Below, piece by piece: positions 59,185-64,000 of a DNA stretch of 64,000 nucleotides. Made by a program: the position numbers and the translations under genes. Location of the stretch: assembly GCA_014529385.2 (NCBI GenBank), contig CM043953.1, positions 88,962,342 through 89,026,341 of the forward strand, given 5' to 3'. Origin of the DNA: Adiantum capillus-veneris (taxonomy: Eukaryota; Streptophyta; Polypodiopsida; Polypodiales; Pteridaceae). Within the stretch, counting starts at the first letter, position 1, and each line of letters opens with the position of its first letter. The notes under the pieces were generated by a model, which was not told the DNA's origin, searched no databases, and saw only the letters and a program-made list of their open reading frames with translations.

Positions 59185-59870
59185 GTTAAGTGGTCAAGTG
59201 GTTCAAAGTGCTTAAAAGTGCTGGTTAGGTGGTCCAAAGAGCTGGTCAAGTGGTTCAGGTGGTTGTTAAGTGGTGGTCAAGTAGTACAAAGTGTTTTCCA
59301 AGTGGTTTAGGAGGTTGGTCAAGTGGTTCAAAGTGCTAGTTAGGTGGTTCAAAGTGCTTGTCAAGTGGTATAAAGTGTTGGACAAGTGGTTCAAGGGGGT
59401 GATCAAGTGGTTCAAGGGGCTTGTCAAGTGGTATCAAGTGCTTAAAAGTGTTGGTCAAGTGGTCCTAAGTGGTCCAAAGAGTTGGTCAAGTGGTTCAAGG
59501 GGCTGGGAAATGGTGGTCAAGTGGAACAAAGTAATGTCCAAGTGGTTCAAGGGGTTGGCCAAGTGATTAAAAGTGTTGGTCACGTGGTTCAAAGTGCTTG
59601 TCAAGTGGTATAAAGTGTTGGGCAAGTGGTTTAGGGGGTGGTTAAGTGGTTCATAGTGCTTTTCAAGTAATATAAAGTGCTTAAAAGTGCTGGTGAGCTG
59701 GTCCTAAGTGGTCGAAAGAGATGGTCAAGTGGTACAGGGGGCTAGTAAAGTGCTTTTAAGTGTTTCAGGGGGATGGTAAAGTGCTGTTCAGTTGGCCAAG
59801 TACTCAAAAGTGCTTTCAAGTGTTTTGAAAACGTCTTTTATCACTCTACTGTGAAAAGTGCTAGATATTC
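59185..59870. repeat. Element B second array (GGTCAAGTGGTTCAAAGTGCTT)
   Basis: Imperfect ~20-25 bp units such as GGTCAAGTGGTTCAAAGTGCTT and GGTCCAAAGAGCTGG lie between genes 2 and 3. AAGTGCTT and AAGTGG motifs are shared with the intronic array at 56.15-57.19 kb. Confidence 0.8.
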
Positions 59871-59915
59871 AGTAGGGGTGTTTAGCTGTAATTTTAGAGG
59901 GAAGTAGTTAGGTGA

Positions 59916-59917
<2 letters not shown>

Positions 59918-59946
<29 letters not shown>

Positions 59947-59947
59947 C
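59918..59947. repeat. C30 homopolymer
   Basis: Thirty consecutive C residues between element B genes. The true length may differ from the assembly. Confidence 0.9.
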
Positions 59948-60109
59948 ACTTTGATGTGATCCTTCTGACTCTCTTCAATATAGTTCACTGCCTCCCCCCT
60001 TTTTTTTTAAGTGCTAGATACTGTTAAAAGTGTTGTCCAAGTCCTCAAGTAAGATTTACAAAGATAAATCTTACAAGTTCTCCTCTTGGGGCATGCTATT
60101 ATAGATTTG

Positions 60110-61255
60110 CTCAAATATGTCATTTGACATATCATATACATTATGCTCACCTTCCCTCGAGAACATGGAAAACCTAATTCATCGCACTAGATGGGAGTAG
60201 ATTAGAGCAGTGGGCTTGTTGTTTAAAAGGACATAAGTATCATCTTGGCCATTTACCTTGTCGTAGAATAGACCCTCAACCACATACAAATTTTTCTTAA
60301 TGATGTTGTGCCATTGATCCTTTTTCTCTGTTTTCGCCAGGTGCTTTGAGGTGCTTTGTGCTAGTTCATTTTAGGACGTAGAAGTCTGCACCTACCTCCT
60401 TTGCAGTCACTGCAAAGTTCTGGCCAAACATCAAGGCATCGCTCAGGTCATCGTGGTGGCCAACATACATGGGGGCATATTCATCCCCATCCTTGGTCGA
60501 TGCTTCTCTATTGATTTCATCCGTAATTGTGGGTTGTATTTGCAAGTATACCCACCCCTGCACATGATCTTTGTTGTCACATCTCCTCCATTGACCTCTG
60601 ATTCATGCACCACAAAAGCAAGAGAGAAGTCTGTGACTTAGTTCGTGCATATCCATCTGACTGTATCCATTGACGTAGTGCCATGATCGAGACCCTGTCA
60701 TGCGCTTGCATTCCCACGCTACAACTCTATCGACATCACCGAGCTTGACCTCAAAGATAGCATGATTGACTTTGTTGCATGTCTATGGGCATTGATTTCT
60801 AAGAGTTGCATTGAGGAATGCAACAACTCTTGAAGCATTATGAAGCATGCACCCGTCAGATTTCAACAGCTCGTGTGTGAGGGCTCTTTTGACCATTGCA
60901 CCAGCCCCATCGTGTTAACCCTTTTCATGGCCTGAAGCAAAGAAATTGTGCATCATTTCGACACTTGTCATATTGAAGAATCGTGCAACAAAATAGAATG
61001 ACTGCCTTGCTTTGAATTGTGACGCATCACCATCCAACCACACCCAATGTCGCTTGCAACTATAGCCGTGTCTTTTCAAACATTCATTGTGAAAAAGAAA
61101 ACAATGTTGCACAAACAAAGTGTCATTTGTCTTGTCATCAGAGATGTAGAAGTGAGTCCTCTTTTGTATAGCACCAAGTGCATCATGTAAGTATGTAAGG
61201 GAACAAATATTGTGACCTAAGATGAATACCAATGCATTGACTAGATCTCATTCTA
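60110..61255 (-). pseudogene. Element B, gene 3: transposase-like protein, truncated
   Basis: Read right to left. NEI-stop-SMHW at 61,250 matches SEIQSMHW of element A. Then THFYISDDKTNDTLFVQHC, WLDGDASQFKARQSFYF (about 61,030-60,980) and MMHNFFASGHEKG (about 60,940-60,905, HGK changed to HEK). Next HDGAGA, a CMLHNASRVVAFLNA segment, then VGHHDDLSDALMFGQNF (about 60,440), which matches the element A C-terminus. A further tail (KDQWHNIIKKNLYVVEGLFY, DTYVLLNNKPTALIYSH) extends to about 60,110. The N-terminal half present in A is missing past 61,255. Stops throughout. Confidence 0.6.
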
Positions 61256-64000
61256 AGACATATCAGGAATTTTGGAAATTATTCAAGTCCCGTTTTTTAG
61301 ATGATACTTAAAATTACAGTATTTTTCTTAAGTTTGACCTTATGATTTTTGGGGAGACCCTTTATGCCATATAGAAATGAGGCACTATCCCATGAATAGA
61401 AGGCTCAAAAGTAAGTTTGAGCCTCGCTTTTTTTGGTGTGTGGGATATTAAGAAGAGGAGTGAAGTTAACTTTTATTTTCAGTGTGCCTCACTTAAACTA
61501 GAAAGTGGACATGCTCAAACCTATTTCAAGGCACTAGTACATGGAATACGGGGCTCAACTGTTAGTTAAAGATCTTAAGTGCCTCACATGACTCACCTAA
61601 TAGCAAGTGGGAATGCAATTCAAACTTAGTTCAAGGCACACATACTAGTTTTTCTTAGTGCCCTTTGAAAATGAGCCACTAACACCCACATGTGAGTCTT
61701 AAACTTAAGTTTTTTCCTCGCTTGCTAGTGGTGCTTCTTAGGATGCCTCCTGTGCCTCTCATGAAATAAGAATGAATTTCATAGTTATTTCCAAATGCAC
61801 ATTATAGATTCAAGTCCTATTTCCTACCATATAAAAATAAGACAATGTCACATGGATGGGACAATCAAACACATGAAAGTACTTATGGGCCTAATATCAT
61901 AAACTTAGCCTTTACACATAGACATAGTCTCAACACATAGCTACATTGTTGTGTTTATGTATATACAATGACAATTTTGGAAGCACGGCTTAACATTGTT
62001 GATATGGAAGAGCTACTTCTTTATGTATAGCTCTTCCATTAAAAAAAGTGTTAATTAAAAAAAATAATGCCTTTGAATTTGAGGCATTTTTTTTTGCTAC
62101 TAGAGTTGAAAGCATCATCAAGGATTACAGTGTTAAGAAACATTGGGATAACAAATAAACAAAAAAAAAGGACTTCTCACAAGCCCTCACTAAAGAGATT
62201 TTCATATTGAGGGGATGATAAATGAGGATGATAAGTATGATAAATGAGGATGATAACACCAAGATAACAAATGAAGAACAATAAGATATTAAAACGTACT
62301 CCCATTTATGCAGGCAATTCATATTCACAACAAGATAAACCTGATCTCAACAATGATACCAAGGGTCTAACCCAATATAAATGTATCCTTTAACATTCTG
62401 TTTCCTCTTGTACACACTTTGCTTCTCTATTGCAAGTGGATTCATTTACTAGAGTGTTGCAATTATCTTCTTGCTTATATTTACATACATCCATCCAAAT
62501 AGCCATGTAATTATTATTCCCCTCAAAAGGTGAAATTATTGTCCCCCTCACAAATTTTTCTAGATCAACCTCTTTTATCACAAAGGTAGGAACTCTCTCT
62601 TATGGAGAGCATGAGCATTCTTTCTATTCCAAATGAATATTACGTAAATGTAGGCTACTTCCCTAAGAGTATTTTCATGGTTTTGTTACCCTTTGATTGT
62701 GCTGAATATCTCAAACAACAATTGAACAATGTATAAGAATCACTATTGAGCAGAATGAAAGGGAAGAGAGTTATGGATCAAAACTTTAAAAGAAAACACT
62801 ATTCCTCATGCCCTAGGTTGTGGAAGGCATCTCTTTAATAATGAAAAAAGTGGAAATTATCTCTTATGAATAGTATAAGCATGCTTTCTTTTTAAATTAA
62901 GTGATATATTTATGAAGGATATGTCCATGAGATATTTTCATGGAGGTAGTATCCTTAGTTTATCTTCAATAGGTTTAAGATAAGTACGAATGCTAGAGTT
63001 GTCTCTTAATGAGATGAGCATATGCATGCTTGATTTGGGGAGAGAGTAATATAAATTCCATGAGATAGTTTCATGAGGTAGTCACTAATTGTTTGTATTG
63101 ATCACTTGAATACCAATGAAACAACCCAAAAGCATAATGACTTAGTAGCATCAAATTTAACCATAAAATATATGGTTACTAAGATTCATCATGTAGTCTA
63201 TGTTTGAGAAGTAAGATCATGTACCGATTTAAATGCACTAAATTTCTATCTTGTTACTCACATAGAGAAATAAAGAATACAATAATTACACCTCATACTA
63301 CACCCACAAATTTATACTTTACAATCGAAAGGCCAATATTTAGACAACTTACCTGTTTTGGCACATTTCTAGTTAAGGAGGCCTCAGTAGGAGTCATTTT
63401 AACTTTGTTTAGCTTACATTGTTATTTTTCAAATAATACCTTTTTCACTCCAACACCACTTTGGAGTCCTTCAGAAAAAATTGATTTTAGCATTCTTCAC
63501 ATATTTTGATTCCAAAAGGTCTTTATCCAAGTGTTATTGTCTACGTCTAGTCAAAACATCTTCCTTCAAACTAATCTTTCTAAAGAATAGTCTAAATCTA
63601 CAAGAAAAGACCTTTAAATAAGAGGATGAAAAATTTGAGTCTCTTCAAAAAGAGATACTAAAACTCTCGAGGAGACATGATAATTTCAAATAGTGTCATA
63701 TATCAATCTTGTCCACCCATGGAAAGCATTACTTGATGTTACGATATGGTCATATATCAAACTTGCCAACCAAAAGACTAATATGAAACAAAAATATCAA
63801 GCTTGGAATCCAGACAAAAATAAATCTTGAGCCTCACCATAGCTAGAAACACAAGTGTTTCAACTTCTAGCTAAGACATGTTCATCTAGTATAGTGGAGG
63901 CTCAATAAATTTTGATCAATAGTCAAAGGCAAAAAGTACCTCAAATTTGACCTAAAAGTTTTGTACCAGGTGGAAGAGGATTCAGCTTACATTGGATACC
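61256..64000. other. AT-rich stretch, nothing recognised
   Basis: No convincing ORF, repeat array, RNA gene or element end on either strand. Ordinary AT-rich sequence with short A/T runs, for example near 62,040-62,090. Confidence 0.5.

Noticed and set aside
61256-64000. N-terminal half of the element B transposase-like gene
   Set aside because: I looked for the FFLNFKQN, LKPYLVRK and Cys-rich segments seen in element A on the minus strand and did not find them.

Overview
This window reads as repeat-rich nuclear DNA of a land plant. The evidence is a Tat-type Ty3/gypsy retrotransposon with two RNase H domains, Ty1/copia elements with initiator-tRNA-Met-like primer sites, a degenerate (TTTAGGG)-like block and very many AG/CT microsatellites. 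A non-seed vascular plant such as a fern is my best guess, but that is inference. I found no intact housekeeping gene, rRNA or tRNA gene, or CRISPR array. Nearly every coding signal belongs to a mobile element, and most are broken.

Layout. (1) About 1.4-11.3 kb is a composite element, 'A'. A plus-strand gene (coiled coil plus a RING-like Cys/His cluster) is followed by an acidic-repeat/FCP1-like (HAD) phosphatase-like pseudogene. Facing them on the minus strand is a transposase-like gene. Minisatellite arrays lie in introns. (2) 11.3-16 kb is non-coding: a 497-bp tandem duplication, a roughly 160-bp foldback hairpin, and candidate tRNA-derived SINEs with conserved hairpins. (3) 16.4-18.0 kb is a minus-strand gag-like pseudogene, split at 18.0 kb by a Tat retrotransposon (18,002-27,947; LTRs about 1.5 kb and roughly 98.5% alike by eye; target duplication CCTTG). 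(4) 28-37.8 kb holds repeat fragments, microsatellites and a minus-strand gag/LTR remnant at 33.5-34.8 kb. (5) 37,882-45,922 is a decayed copia element whose gag carries a nested gag-only LTR element (39,195-41,918, TR-GAG type) with an open gag frame. (6) 46-52 kb holds a minus-strand coiled-coil pseudogene, duplicated AG-array modules and a degenerate telomere-like block. (7) 52.2-54.4 kb is a minus-strand LINE relic. (8) About 54.8-61.3 kb is composite element 'B', a diverged homologue of A with the same gene order and orientation. (9) 61.3-64 kb is AT-rich, with nothing recognised.

The main discovery candidate is the A/B pair. Both carry coiled-coil/RING-like gene -> FCP1-like gene -> <- transposase-like gene, with recognisable protein similarity in all three parts. 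Both phosphatase-like copies have Asn where the second Asp of the HAD D-x-D motif is expected. Each element also has its own array motif (TAGCT-type in A, AAGTGCTT/AAGCACTT-type in B), shared by two separate arrays within that element but not by the other. This looks like a mobile-element family carrying a phosphatase-like cargo gene and fast-evolving internal arrays. I cannot name it as a described family. Both copies here are pseudogenised.
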